NCBI GenBank assembly: GCA_038233815.1
Contig: JBBSVE010000002.1
Span: forward strand, 1-46,906
Reading direction: 5' to 3'
From: JBBSVE01 sp038233815
GTDB lineage: Bacteria; Pseudomonadota; Alphaproteobacteria; Rhodobacterales; Rhodobacteraceae
Length of the DNA: 46,906 bases
The notes beneath the pieces were generated by a model. The model did not search any database, was not told where the DNA came from, and saw nothing but the letters and a program-made list of their open reading frames with translations. Within the stretch, counting starts at the first letter, position 1; each line of letters opens with the position of its first letter. Shown here piece by piece: positions 1-9,744 of the stretch. A program made the translations under genes and the position numbers.

Positions 1-1367
1 CGCTTGAGGAGATCGGGTTGAGCCAGGCGCCGCCCTCGGGCGTGGCGTTGCTGACCGGGGCGGGGGCGGTGGCGGGGGACGACGGGCGCATCCGGTTTCC
101 GCGCGCGCTGGTCGAGGATATGGTCGGGATCGCGGCGCGGGATATCACGCTGCATGCGCGGGATCCGCGTTTCGACCTGCATTTGTCAGGGACCAACGTC
201 CATTTCGGCACGGCGGGGGCGGCGGTGCATATCGTCGATCCGCTGACCGGGGATTACCGCGACAGCACCGCGCAGGATCTGCACGATGCAGCACGGCTGG
301 TCCAGAACCTCGACAACGTGCATTTCTTTCAGCGCGCGATGGTTTGCCGGGACGTGGTCGACAATTACGACATGGACATCAACACGCTTTATGCCTGCCT
401 TGCGGGAACGACGAAGCATATCGGCACCTCGTTCAGCGATCCGTCCCATGTCGCGGGCTGCATGGAGTTCCTGCACACGATCGCGGGGGGCGAGGCGGCG
501 TGGCGGGAGCGGCCGTTCGTGTCCAACTCCAACTGTTTCGTCGTACCACCGATGAAATTCGCGGAGGAGAGCTGCATCACGATGGAGGCCTGCATTCGCG
601 CGGGCATGCCGATGCTTTTGCTGAGCGCAGGGCAGGCGGGGGCCACGGCGCCGGCGCCGATCGCGCTGACCATCGTGCAGGCGGTCGCGGAGTGCCTTGC
701 GGGCGTGGTGTATGCCAATGCGATCAGGCCCGGCGCGCCCTGCATCTTCGGGACCTGGCCGTTCGTGAGCGACCTTCGGACCGGGGCGATGTCGGGCGGG
801 TCGGCGGAGCAGGCGCTGCTGACCGCGGGTTGCGCGCAGATGCATCGCTTCTACGGGCTTCCCGGCGGGGCGGCGGCGGGGATCTCCGACAGCAAGATGC
901 CGGACATGCAGGCGGGGTGGGAGCAGGGGATCACCAACGTTCTGGCCGGGCTCTCGGGCCTCAACATGGTCTATGAGGCGGTGGGGATGCATGCATCCTT
1001 GCTGGGTTTCTGTCTGGAGTCGCTGGTGCTGGGGGATGACATCCTGGGTCAGGTCATGCGCTGCGTGCGGGGGATCGACGTGACGCCGGACAGCACCGCA
1101 CTCGATGCGATGAAGGCGGTATGCCTGCCGGGCGGGGCAGGGCACTACCTTGGCTCCGACCAGACGCTTGCGCTGATGGAGACGGAGTATGTCTATCCCA
1201 AGCTCGGCAACCGGATGAGCCCGAAGGAGTGGAACGAGGCGGACCGGCCGATGCTGATCGACCGGGCCATCGCGCGGAAGAACGAGATATTGGCGAAGGC
1301 GGGGTGCCAGATCGCCCCGGACCTCGATGCGCGGATCAGGGGGGCCTACAACATCCACTTTCGGTGA
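1..1367 (+). CDS. Trimethylamine/betaine methyltransferase (MttB) family protein, 5' partial
   Basis: The reading frame is open to the left window edge (in-frame residues LEEIG precede the first TTG at 18), so the true start lies outside and about 450 C-terminal residues are seen, against roughly 500 for the family. Segments such as MDINTLYACLAGTTKHIG, SNSNCFVVPPMKFAEE and a C-terminal LGNRMSPKEWNEADRP are typical of the MttB superfamily, TIM-barrel proteins that move a methyl group from a quaternary or tertiary amine to a corrinoid protein. There is no in-frame TAG, so it is a non-pyrrolysine member; such members act on substrates like glycine betaine, but the substrate here cannot be read from sequence. 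No corrinoid protein gene is visible; its partners would be upstream of the window. It ends 4 bases before the convergent SDR gene. Confidence 0.88.
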   Translation, partial: LEEIGLSQAPPSGVALLTGAGAVAGDDGRIRFPRALVEDMVGIAARDITLHARDPRFDLHLSGTNVHFGTAGAAVHIVDPLTGDYRDSTAQDLHDAARLVQNLDNVHFFQRAMVCRDVVDNYDMDINTLYACLAGTTKHIGTSFSDPSHVAGCMEFLHTIAGGEAAWRERPFVSNSNCFVVPPMKFAEESCITMEACIRAGMPMLLLSAGQAGATAPAPIALTIVQAVAECLAGVVYANAIRPGAPCIFGTWPFVSDLRTGAMSGGSAEQALLTAGCAQMHRFYGLPGGAAAGISDSKMPDMQAGWEQGITNVLAGLSGLNMVYEAVGMHASLLGFCLESLVLGDDILGQVMRCVRGIDVTPDSTALDAMKAVCLPGGAGHYLGSDQTLALMETEYVYPKLGNRMSPKEWNEADRPMLIDRAIARKNEILAKAGCQIAPDLDARIRGAYNIHFR

Positions 1368-1371
1368 GGGG

Positions 1372-2043
1372 TCAGGCGGTTGCGGGTGACGGGAGGGTTG
1401 CGAGCAGGCGTGCGGCTTCGGTGGCGGGGTCGGCGAGTTTTGCGCGATCCTCGCCGGGGAAGAACCTGGCCCGCAGGGCGGTGGCCATCGGGTGCGGGGT
1501 CAGCACCTCCACTCGCGGTCCGTGCCGGGCGGTTTCCGCCTGCCACGCGCGGGCGAGCGCGATCTGCCCAGCCTTGCTGGCCCCATAGGCGCCGAAGAAG
1601 GGCGTGCCGGCGCGGGGGTCGTCGAAGAACATCGCCATGCCTTTGGGTGCGACGCGCAGCAGGGACTCGACCATCGGGATCACCACGCCCGTTGCGCGCA
1701 GGTTGGTGGCGAGCGTCTTGTCCCAGTCCCTGGCGTCGAGATGGGCGGCGGGCGCCATCGGGGGCGCGTGGATGGCGGTGTGGGCCCAGAGGTCGAGCCT
1801 GCCCCACCGCTGATGGATGGAGAGGCCGAGGTGGCGCATCGCCTCGTCGTCGGTCACGTCCATCGGTGCCAGGGTCAGCGCGCCGGTGGCACCTTCTGCC
1901 CGGGCGCGGTCGTCCAGCTCCTCCAGCCCGCCCACCGTCCGCGCGACGGCGACCACATGCCAGCCGTCGCGCGCAAGATGCAGCGCCAAGGCGGCGCCGA
2001 GGCCGCGGGATGCGCCGGTGACGAGGGCGATGCGGTCGGGCAT
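1372..2043 (-). CDS. Short-chain dehydrogenase/reductase family protein with non-serine catalytic position
   Basis: A 223-residue SDR-fold protein. The NAD(P) glycine motif TGASRGLG sits at residues 9-16, the structural Asn is at N114 (LATNLRATG) and the YxxxK pair is Y153/K157 (YGASK). The segment about 13 residues before the tyrosine reads AMFFDDPRAG, so the usual catalytic serine is replaced by Phe/Asp. The substrate is unknown. The ATG at 2043 was chosen because the glycine motif follows at the normal distance; the frame is open further upstream but runs into purF. It is the last gene of the minus-strand run, 41 bases after purF, and could be co-transcribed with it. Family assignment is firm; oxidoreductase activity is uncertain. 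Confidence 0.88.
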   Translation of the reverse strand: MPDRIALVTGASRGLGAALALHLARDGWHVVAVARTVGGLEELDDRARAEGATGALTLAPMDVTDDEAMRHLGLSIHQRWGRLDLWAHTAIHAPPMAPAAHLDARDWDKTLATNLRATGVVIPMVESLLRVAPKGMAMFFDDPRAGTPFFGAYGASKAGQIALARAWQAETARHGPRVEVLTPHPMATALRARFFPGEDRAKLADPATEAARLLATLPSPATA

Positions 2044-2084
2044 GGCTGTCCTTCGGAGATCGGGGGGGATCGGGAGCGCCGGGG

Positions 2085-3548
2085 TCACTCTGCGGCTTTC
2101 ACCTCGAACCCCTTGTCGATCATGTCGGAGGGGGCGACGGGATACTGGCCGGAAAAGCAGGCGTCGCAATATTGCGGGGCGTCGGCGCTGCGGCCCGCGG
2201 CTTCGCCCGCTGCGCGGTAGAGGCCGTCGAGGGACACGAACTTCAGGCTGTCGACGCCGATCCAGTCGCGCATCTCCGCCTCCGACATGTTCGCGGCGAG
2301 AAGTTTCGAGCGTTCCGGCGTGTCGACCCCGTAGAAGCAGGGCCATGCGGTGGGGGGGGAGGCGATGCGGAAATGGACCTCCGCCGCACCGGCGTCGATG
2401 ATCATGTCCTTGATCTTGCGACTGGTGGTGCCGCGCACGACTGAGTCGTCGACGAGGATCACGCGCTTGCCCCGGATCAGCGCGCGGTTAACGTTCAGCT
2501 TCAGGCGCACACCCATGTTGCGGATCTGCTCCGTCGGCTCGATGAAGGTGCGGCCCATATACTGGTTGCGGATGATCCCCATGGCGTAGGGAATGCCCGA
2601 TTCCTGACTGTAGCCGATCGCCGCCGGGGTGCCTGAGTCGGGGACGGGGCAGACGAGGTCGGCGTCCACCGGGGCCTCGCGCGCCAGCTCCACGCCGATC
2701 TGGCGGCGCGTCTCATAGACCGAACGGCCGCCAAGGATGGAATCGGGGCGGCTGAAATAGACATGCTCGAATATGCAGAAGCGCGAGGGTTTCGCCTCGA
2801 ACGGACGAAAGCTCTGCAACTGGCCGTGTTCGACCACGACCATCTCGCCCGGTGCGATCTCTCGGATGAACTCCGCCCCGATGATGTCGAGGGCGCAGGT
2901 CTCCGAGCTGAGGACATAGCCCTCCTCGCCCACGCGCCCCAGGACCAGCGGGCGGACCCCCAGCGCGTCGCGCACGCCGATCAGCTTGGTGCGGGTCATC
3001 GCGATGATGGAGAAGGCGCCCTCGACCCGGCGAAGCGCATCCTTGATCCGCTCGGGGATCGTTTTCTGGATCGAGCGGGCCATCAGATGGATGATACATT
3101 CCGAATCGCTCGACGACTGAAAGATCGAGCCCCGCTCTATCAGCTCGCGGCGCAGCGAGCCCGCGTTGGTGATGTTGCCGTTGTGCGCGATGGCCGCCCC
3201 GCCCATCGAGAACTCGCCAAAGAACGGCTGCACGTCGCGGATCGCAGTAGCACCCTTCGACCCGGCGGTAGAATAGCGCACATGGCCCAGACCGATGGAG
3301 CCGGGCAGCGTCTCCATCACGTCGGGCTTGGTGAAATTGTCGCGCACGAGGCCGAAGCGGCGGGCCGAGCAGAAGCCCGCCTCGGGGTCGTGGGTCACGA
3401 TCCCCCCCGCCTCCTGCCCGCGATGCTGGAGCGCGTGCAGCCCGAGCGCCACGAAATTGGCCGCATCCGCGACACCGACCATGCCGAAGATACCGCATTC
3501 CTCATGCAGCCTGTCGGCGTCAAACGGGTGGGCAAGGTAGGGTTGCAT
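2085..3548 (-). CDS. purF: Amidophosphoribosyltransferase
   Basis: PurF catalyses the first committed step of purine synthesis, making phosphoribosylamine from PRPP and glutamine. The 487-residue protein has an N-terminal class II glutaminase domain whose nucleophile would be Cys18 in the segment EECGIFG, implying a 17-residue propeptide like that of Bacillus-type PurF. A PRPP-binding segment VILVDDSVVRGTTSRK lies in the C-terminal phosphoribosyltransferase domain. The ATG at 3548 is preceded by a GGAG-type ribosome site; a longer in-frame start at 3611 would overlap the hairpin in the leader and is less likely. It follows cvpA by 76 bases, the same cvpA-purF pairing as in enterobacteria. Confidence 0.97.
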   Translation of the reverse strand: MQPYLAHPFDADRLHEECGIFGMVGVADAANFVALGLHALQHRGQEAGGIVTHDPEAGFCSARRFGLVRDNFTKPDVMETLPGSIGLGHVRYSTAGSKGATAIRDVQPFFGEFSMGGAAIAHNGNITNAGSLRRELIERGSIFQSSSDSECIIHLMARSIQKTIPERIKDALRRVEGAFSIIAMTRTKLIGVRDALGVRPLVLGRVGEEGYVLSSETCALDIIGAEFIREIAPGEMVVVEHGQLQSFRPFEAKPSRFCIFEHVYFSRPDSILGGRSVYETRRQIGVELAREAPVDADLVCPVPDSGTPAAIGYSQESGIPYAMGIIRNQYMGRTFIEPTEQIRNMGVRLKLNVNRALIRGKRVILVDDSVVRGTTSRKIKDMIIDAGAAEVHFRIASPPTAWPCFYGVDTPERSKLLAANMSEAEMRDWIGVDSLKFVSLDGLYRAAGEAAGRSADAPQYCDACFSGQYPVAPSDMIDKGFEVKAAE

Positions 3549-3594
3549 CGGAGGCTCCGTCAGTTCCGAAGACCGTGCGCCTGACATAGGGCCT

Positions 3595-3613
3595 CCGTGA
3601 CCCGGAGTCACGG
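3595..3613 (-). promoter_or_regulatory. Perfect inverted repeat in the purF leader
   Basis: CCGTGAC and GTCACGG form 7-bp perfect arms around a 5-base centre, lying between the cvpA stop and the purF start, about 45 bases upstream of the purF ATG. There is no T-run, so it is not a classical terminator. It could be an operator for a purine regulator or an RNA hairpin; which one is not decidable from the sequence. Confidence 0.35.
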
Positions 3614-3624
3614 GGCGACGGGGA

Positions 3625-4245
3625 TCAGTTTGCCGGGGCCGGGGCGTCGGGGGCTACACTTTCCGGTGCGGTGGCAGGAACCGGCGTGGCGACGGCGGGA
3701 CAGATCTCGGTCAGCGCCTCGTAGCGCGCGACGATCCAGCCGGGCGCGTCGGTGGGACTCGACCGGTCGATGTCGGCCTGAAAGGAGGTGAAGACATGGG
3801 CGGCGCGCGAATTGTCCACCATCGGCACGGTATTGGCCGCGACCGCCCGGTTGTAGACGATGAACGCCACCGCGATCAGCAGCACCCCCCGGATCACGCC
3901 GAACAGAAACCCCAGCCCCTGATCGACCCCGCCCAGCGCCGAGCGTTGCACCGCACCCGACAGGAATGGCGTGAACAGCGCCGCGATCACCAGACCGACG
4001 GCAAAGACCACCGCGAAGGCCGCGATGATCGACAGCTCGCAACTGTCGGTGAGGAACTTTCCCACGACGGGCAGCTCTTTCACGAGCGGCTGCACCTGGG
4101 CCGCAAAAACGTAGGCGAGGATGGCGGCCCCGATCCATCCGGCGATGGCCAGAAGCTCCCGCACCAGTCCGCGCGAATAGGCCAGCACCGCCGACAGCAC
4201 GATGACCAGCGCCACCACGCCATCGATCAGGGTAAAGCCGTCCAT
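3625..4245 (-). CDS. cvpA: CvpA family inner-membrane protein
   Basis: A 206-residue protein beginning MDGFTLIDGVVALVI, with four hydrophobic segments in the first 150 residues and a conserved YSRGLVREL stretch after the first, as in CvpA (colicin V production) proteins. The C-terminal 50 residues are Ala/Pro-rich and probably unstructured. CvpA is an inner-membrane protein linked to envelope homeostasis; its biochemical activity is not settled. The ATG at 4245 has a GGGAGAACGG ribosome site just upstream. It sits between radA and purF. Confidence 0.93.
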   Translation of the reverse strand: MDGFTLIDGVVALVIVLSAVLAYSRGLVRELLAIAGWIGAAILAYVFAAQVQPLVKELPVVGKFLTDSCELSIIAAFAVVFAVGLVIAALFTPFLSGAVQRSALGGVDQGLGFLFGVIRGVLLIAVAFIVYNRAVAANTVPMVDNSRAAHVFTSFQADIDRSSPTDAPGWIVARYEALTEICPAVATPVPATAPESVAPDAPAPAN

Positions 4246-4310
4246 CCCGTTCTCCCGCAGCCCTTGCGCGCCTTGTGGCCGTAAAGCGCGGCGCACCTAT
4301 TTGCAAGCCG

Positions 4311-5669
<1,359 letters not shown>

Positions 5670-5709
5670 GGCGCCTTGATGCCGTGGGCTGTGCCGGGGC
5701 GCAAGGGCG

Positions 5710-6156
5710 TCAGCGCCGGCGCGGCGCCGCGCCCAGTGACAGGGCCAGCGAGGCGAGCACGCAGCCGGTCAGAAGCCATAGGCCCCACGCCGTCTCCACC
5801 CGCCCGACGCCCACGCCCTTGGCCACGACGACGTAGAGCGCGATCAGGAAGATGTCCGCCATGGCGAGCTTTCCCAGCATATGCAGGACCGGCATGATAC
5901 GCGGCGATACGGCCCGGAGCTGGACCAGCGCCAGCCCGAGGGTCTTCAGCATCGGCGCCAGTATCGCAAACCCTGCCACGACCAGCGCCAGCGCCGGATC
6001 GGTGTGCCAGAGCGCGCGCAGGCCCGAGAAGATGGAGATCTCCGACAGCCCGAACAGCGGCAGGAATCCCGCCCGCAACAAGGGTGCCGTCCACGCGACG
6101 GGATAGAGCACCAGAAGCAAAAGGTTCACCGCGATGGCGACTCCGCGTGCCGACAC
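5710..6156 (-). CDS. PqiA-family inner-membrane protein (single domain)
   Basis: A 148-residue protein with four predicted membrane helices. The segment PVLHMLGKLAMADIFLIA is characteristic of paraquat-inducible protein A, which in E. coli has two such domains; here there is one. In other bacteria PqiA-type proteins work with MCE-domain lipid transporters, but no mce gene is near, so its role is open. The start is GTG at 6156, only 4 bases after the alr stop, which suggests translational coupling rather than an independent ribosome site. The residues before the first helix are few, supporting this start. Confidence 0.88.
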   Translation of the reverse strand: MSARGVAIAVNLLLLVLYPVAWTAPLLRAGFLPLFGLSEISIFSGLRALWHTDPALALVVAGFAILAPMLKTLGLALVQLRAVSPRIMPVLHMLGKLAMADIFLIALYVVVAKGVGVGRVETAWGLWLLTGCVLASLALSLGAAPRRR

Positions 6157-6160
6157 TGCC

Positions 6161-7210
6161 CTAAGCGGTCGCGTCGAGATAGCGCCGTACGTAGCGCGAC
6201 CCCAGCGCCGTCAGGATCTCATAGCCGATGCTGTCCGCCGCCCCGGCCAGATCGTCGACCGATTGCTGTGGCCCGAGGATGTCGAGCGTGCGCGGCGCCA
6301 TCTCCAGATGCGAGACGTCGACGCAGATCAGGTCCATCGACACCCGGCCTACGATGGGGCAGGGCACGTCACCCGCCCAGAGCACGGCGCGCGACCCCAT
6401 GGCGCGTAGCAGACCGTCGGCATAGCCGCCCGCGACGGTCGCGATCTGCGCCGGGCTTTCGGCGAGCCATGTGGCGCCGTAGCCGACCGCCTCGCCCACC
6501 GCGAGATCGCGCAACTGCACCACCGGCAAGGACAGCGCGACCGCCCGGCTCGCCGCCTCGAACGGCAGCCCGCCGTAAAGCCCGATGCCGGGGCGGGTAA
6601 GGTCGAAATGGAACGCGGGCCCCAGCAGGATCCCGCCCGTGGCGGCGAGCGAGCGGGGCACGTCGGTTCCGTCGGTCATGGCGTGGAATTCGGCAAGCTG
6701 ACCCGCGTGCCTTGGGTGGCCCGGCTCGTCCGCGCAGGCCAGATGGCTGATCAGCATCTCCGGGTTTGCCGCCAGCACGACCGGCGCCACCGCCTCCCAC
6801 TCGCCCCACTCCATCCCCAGCCGGTTCATCCCGGTGTCGAGTTGCACGCCGAACGGATGGCCCGTGAGCGCCTCCAGATGCCGGGTCAACTGATCGATGG
6901 AGTTGATCATCGGGGTGAGGTCGAGGCTGCGGATCGTCTCCGTATCGCCCGCCATGTGGCCCGAGAAGACCGAGATCTGCGGCCCTGGCCCCAGCGCCTT
7001 GCGAAGTGCCGCACCCTCTTCCGCCAACGCCACGAAGAACCGCCGCGCCCCCGCCCGCGCGAGTGCGGAGGCGACCGGGCCTACACCCAGCCCGTATGCA
7101 TCGGCCTTGACCACCGCCGCTGTCTGGGTGCCGCCCGCCGACAGGCGGTCGAGCGCACGCCAGTTCGCCGCAATGGCGTCAAGATCGATCGAAAGTGTCG
7201 CGGTGGCCAT
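6161..7210 (-). CDS. alr: Alanine racemase
   Basis: Interconverts L- and D-alanine with PLP, supplying D-Ala for peptidoglycan. The 349-residue protein has the PLP lysine K35 in AAVVKADAYGLG and the second catalytic base Y244 in AVGYGATW, with the usual TIM barrel plus C-terminal beta-domain length. The ATG at 7210 has no obvious Shine-Dalgarno sequence. The gene follows dnaB by 165 bases, a gap that contains a short tandem repeat, and leads directly into the PqiA-like gene. Confidence 0.96.
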   Translation of the reverse strand: MATATLSIDLDAIAANWRALDRLSAGGTQTAAVVKADAYGLGVGPVASALARAGARRFFVALAEEGAALRKALGPGPQISVFSGHMAGDTETIRSLDLTPMINSIDQLTRHLEALTGHPFGVQLDTGMNRLGMEWGEWEAVAPVVLAANPEMLISHLACADEPGHPRHAGQLAEFHAMTDGTDVPRSLAATGGILLGPAFHFDLTRPGIGLYGGLPFEAASRAVALSLPVVQLRDLAVGEAVGYGATWLAESPAQIATVAGGYADGLLRAMGSRAVLWAGDVPCPIVGRVSMDLICVDVSHLEMAPRTLDILGPQQSVDDLAGAADSIGYEILTALGSRYVRRYLDATA

Positions 7211-7271
7211 GATGCACCCATGTCGGCAACCCGGTGGAGGAGGTCAAGAGCAAAGCGCACGTCGCCCGGGA

Positions 7272-7316
7272 CCGGACCGACGCTTGAGGGCCGGACCGAC
7301 GCTTGAGGGCCGGACC
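7272..7316. repeat. 19-bp tandem repeat (2.4 copies) between dnaB and alr
   Basis: The unit CCGGACCGACGCTTGAGGG occurs at 7272-7290 and again at 7291-7309 with no mismatch, followed by the first 7 bases of a third copy. It lies in the untranslated region upstream of alr (minus strand). Probably replication slippage; effect on alr expression unknown. Confidence 0.9.
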
Positions 7317-7375
7317 ATGGCAATGCCGGGCAAGGGGTCTCGATGGCCCCGCCGCCCGGCTTTCTCTCCCCGCCG

Positions 7376-8881
7376 TCAGAAGCGTTCGTCCGCCCCCTGC
7401 TGCCAGGCGCGCGCGAGGTTTCCGAACCGGGTGAAGCGGCCCTCGAAGCTCAGCTCCACCGAGCCGATGGGGCCGTGGCGCTGCTTGCCGATGATGACCT
7501 CCGCCTTGCCGTGAACCTGCTCCATCACCGCCTGCCACTGCGCCATCTTGTCCAGCTCGTGATCCCCCGGTTTCTCGCGTTCCTTGTAATATTCGTCGCG
7601 GTAAACGAACATCACCACATCCGCATCCTGCTCGATGGAACCGGATTCGCGCAGATCCGACAGTTGCGGGCGCTTGTCCTCCCGGTTCTCCACCTGCCGC
7701 GAGAGCTGGCTCAGCGCCACCACCGGGATGTTCAGCTCCTTGGCGATGGCTTTCAGGCCCTGGGTGATCTCCGACACCTCGTTGACGCGGTTCTCTCCCC
7801 GCCCGGTGCCCTTCAGAAGCTGCAGGTAGTCCACCATCAGCACGTCGAGCCCCTGCGTCCGCTTCAGCCTGCGCGCCCGCGCTGCGACTTGGCTGATCGG
7901 TAGCGCCGGCGTGTCGTCGATGAAGAGCGGACAGGCCTCGAGGCTTTTTGCCGCCTCCACGAAGCGGCGGAACTCCGCTTCCGTCATGTCGCCGCGCCGG
8001 ATCTGTTCGGACGGCACTTCGGCCGCCTCCGACAGGATCCGCGCGGCCAGTTGCTCGGCGCTCATCTCGAGGCTGAAGAACCCCACCACGCCGCCCTCGA
8101 CCGACCCTTCGGTGCCGTCCGCAAGCTTTCCGCGCCGGTGCGCCTTGGCGATGTTGAAGGCGATGTTGGTCGCAAGCGAGGTCTTGCCCATCGACGGCCG
8201 CCCCGCGATGATCAGGAGGTCCGACGGATGCAGCCCACCCAGCTTGCGGTCCAGATCGTCGAGCCCGGTGGAGATGCCCGCAAGCCCGCCGTCGCGCTGA
8301 TAGGCGGCCCCCGCCATGTTGACCGCATCCGTCACCGCCTTGAGGAAGCTCTGGAACCCGCGCTCCACCACGCCCTGCTCGCCCAGCTGGTAAAGCTTCT
8401 GTTCCGCCTCCACGATCTGCGCGCGGGGCTCGTGCCCGATCTCCACCTTCGCCGCGCGGGCGGAAATGTCGCGTCCCAGCCCGATCAACTCGCGCCGGAC
8501 CGCGAAATCGTAGATCATCTGCGCATAATCCCGCGCCGCATGGGCGGAGATCGCAGCCCCCGCTAATCGCGCCAGATAGGCAGGCCCGCCCAGTTCCGCC
8601 AGCCCCGCGTCATCCTTCAGGAACGCCTTCAGCGTCACGGGGGACGCGAGCGCGTTGGCCTGAATCCGGGCCGAGGCGATCTCGAAAATGCGCTGATGGA
8701 CGGGATCGTGGAAATGCTCCGCTTTCACGAGGTTCACGATCCGGTCGAACACGTCGTTGTTGGTCAGGATCGTTCCCAGAAGCTGCTGCTCGGCCTCGAT
8801 CGAGTGGGGCATCGGGTCCGCATCCCCGCCCCCGGCCGTCGCGGGCATCGGGGTCTGCCGAAAGGCCGTGATCTCCGTCAT
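7376..8881 (-). CDS. dnaB: Replicative DNA helicase DnaB
   Basis: The 501-residue hexameric helicase that unwinds the replication fork. The N-terminal DnaG-interacting domain begins near PMPHSIEAEQQLLGTIL, and the RecA-like core has Walker A GRPSMGKTS at 227-235, a Walker B-type segment DVLMVDYLQLL and the conserved LSQLSRQVENREDKRPQLSD region (quoted in part). No intein insertion is present. The ATG at 8881 follows a 151-base gap after pyrE that probably carries the promoter. Confidence 0.97.
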   Translation of the reverse strand: MTEITAFRQTPMPATAGGGDADPMPHSIEAEQQLLGTILTNNDVFDRIVNLVKAEHFHDPVHQRIFEIASARIQANALASPVTLKAFLKDDAGLAELGGPAYLARLAGAAISAHAARDYAQMIYDFAVRRELIGLGRDISARAAKVEIGHEPRAQIVEAEQKLYQLGEQGVVERGFQSFLKAVTDAVNMAGAAYQRDGGLAGISTGLDDLDRKLGGLHPSDLLIIAGRPSMGKTSLATNIAFNIAKAHRRGKLADGTEGSVEGGVVGFFSLEMSAEQLAARILSEAAEVPSEQIRRGDMTEAEFRRFVEAAKSLEACPLFIDDTPALPISQVAARARRLKRTQGLDVLMVDYLQLLKGTGRGENRVNEVSEITQGLKAIAKELNIPVVALSQLSRQVENREDKRPQLSDLRESGSIEQDADVVMFVYRDEYYKEREKPGDHELDKMAQWQAVMEQVHGKAEVIIGKQRHGPIGSVELSFEGRFTRFGNLARAWQQGADERF

Positions 8882-8958
8882 TGCGCCTGCTCCATGTCAC
8901 TGCTGCCTCGCCCGCACCATACCACCGCGCCCCGGCGCCCCGTAAGGGGGAGCAACCC

Positions 8959-8967
8959 TGTGGACAA
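8959..8967 (-). promoter_or_regulatory. DnaA-box-like site upstream of dnaB
   Basis: On the minus strand the bases read TTGTCCACA, one mismatch from the DnaA consensus TTATCCACA, about 80 bases upstream of the dnaB start. A single near-match in a GC-rich genome is weak evidence. Confidence 0.2.
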
Positions 8968-9032
8968 ATGCCCGGGAAGTCTGTGGAAGCGGTGCGGAGC
9001 CGCGTTGAGCCGCGAAATCCCGCCGATCCGCG

Positions 9033-9710
9033 TCAGGCGGTCCGGGCCGCTTGCCATGCGCGCGGGTCGGTCAGGAACGATTCCACCTCGTCCAGCGTCG
9101 CCGCGTCGAAATCTTCTCCCAGCCGCGCCTCCGTCAGCACGTCCCACCAGGTGCAGAGCGCGTGCAGCCGCACGCCGTGATCGGCCAGACGCTGCACAGT
9201 CTCGGGGAAAATGCCGTAGTGGAACACCACCGCTGTATGGGCACAGTGCGCCCCGGCCTCCCGGATCGCATCGACGAAGCTGAGCTTGCTGCCGCCGTCG
9301 GTCGTCAGATCCTCGACCAGCAACACCCGCGCGCCGGGTGGCATCTCGCCCTCGATGCGCGCGTTCCGGCCGTAGCCTTTGGGCTTCTTGCGCACGTAGC
9401 TCATCGGCAGCGCCATTCGTTCGGCGACCCAGGCTGCAAAGGGAATGCCCGCCGTCTCACCGCCCGCCACGGTGTCGAACGCCTCGAAGCCCGCGTCGCG
9501 CATCACGGTTGCAGTCAGGAAATCCATCGCGACCGAGCGCAGGCGGGGGTAGGAGATCAGCTTGCGGCAGTCGATGTAGGTCGGCCCGGGCAGGCCGGAG
9601 GCATAGACATAGGGTGTTTCGGCGTTGAAATGCACCGCCCTGATCTCGAGAAGCATCCGGGCGGTCAGCCGCGCGATCTCCTCGGGCGGCGGGAAGGCGG
9701 AGGGGATCAT
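9033..9710 (-). CDS. pyrE: Orotate phosphoribosyltransferase
   Basis: Converts orotate and PRPP to OMP in UMP synthesis. The 225-residue product carries the PRPP-binding motif VLLVEDLTTDGGSK and the segment YVRKKPKGYGRNARIEG with the catalytic lysines. The ATG at 9710 gives the normal N-terminus MIPSAFPPPEEIARLTA; upstream in-frame codons are Arg-rich shadow sequence. It follows pyrC by 34 bases, so the two pyrimidine genes form a pair. Confidence 0.96.
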   Translation of the reverse strand: MIPSAFPPPEEIARLTARMLLEIRAVHFNAETPYVYASGLPGPTYIDCRKLISYPRLRSVAMDFLTATVMRDAGFEAFDTVAGGETAGIPFAAWVAERMALPMSYVRKKPKGYGRNARIEGEMPPGARVLLVEDLTTDGGSKLSFVDAIREAGAHCAHTAVVFHYGIFPETVQRLADHGVRLHALCTWWDVLTEARLGEDFDAATLDEVESFLTDPRAWQAARTA

Positions 9711-9744
9711 CGGAGGGCGCTCCTGAAGGGTTTGCCTGCGGCGC

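Noticed and set aside
2480..2500. GGTTAACG, resembling part of a CtrA site
   Set aside because: It lies inside the purF coding region and lacks the second TTAA half at the right spacing.
3549..3611. Longer purF start at 3611
   Set aside because: It overlaps the leader palindrome and adds residues not found in the family; ATG 3548 has a ribosome site and gives a normal propeptide.
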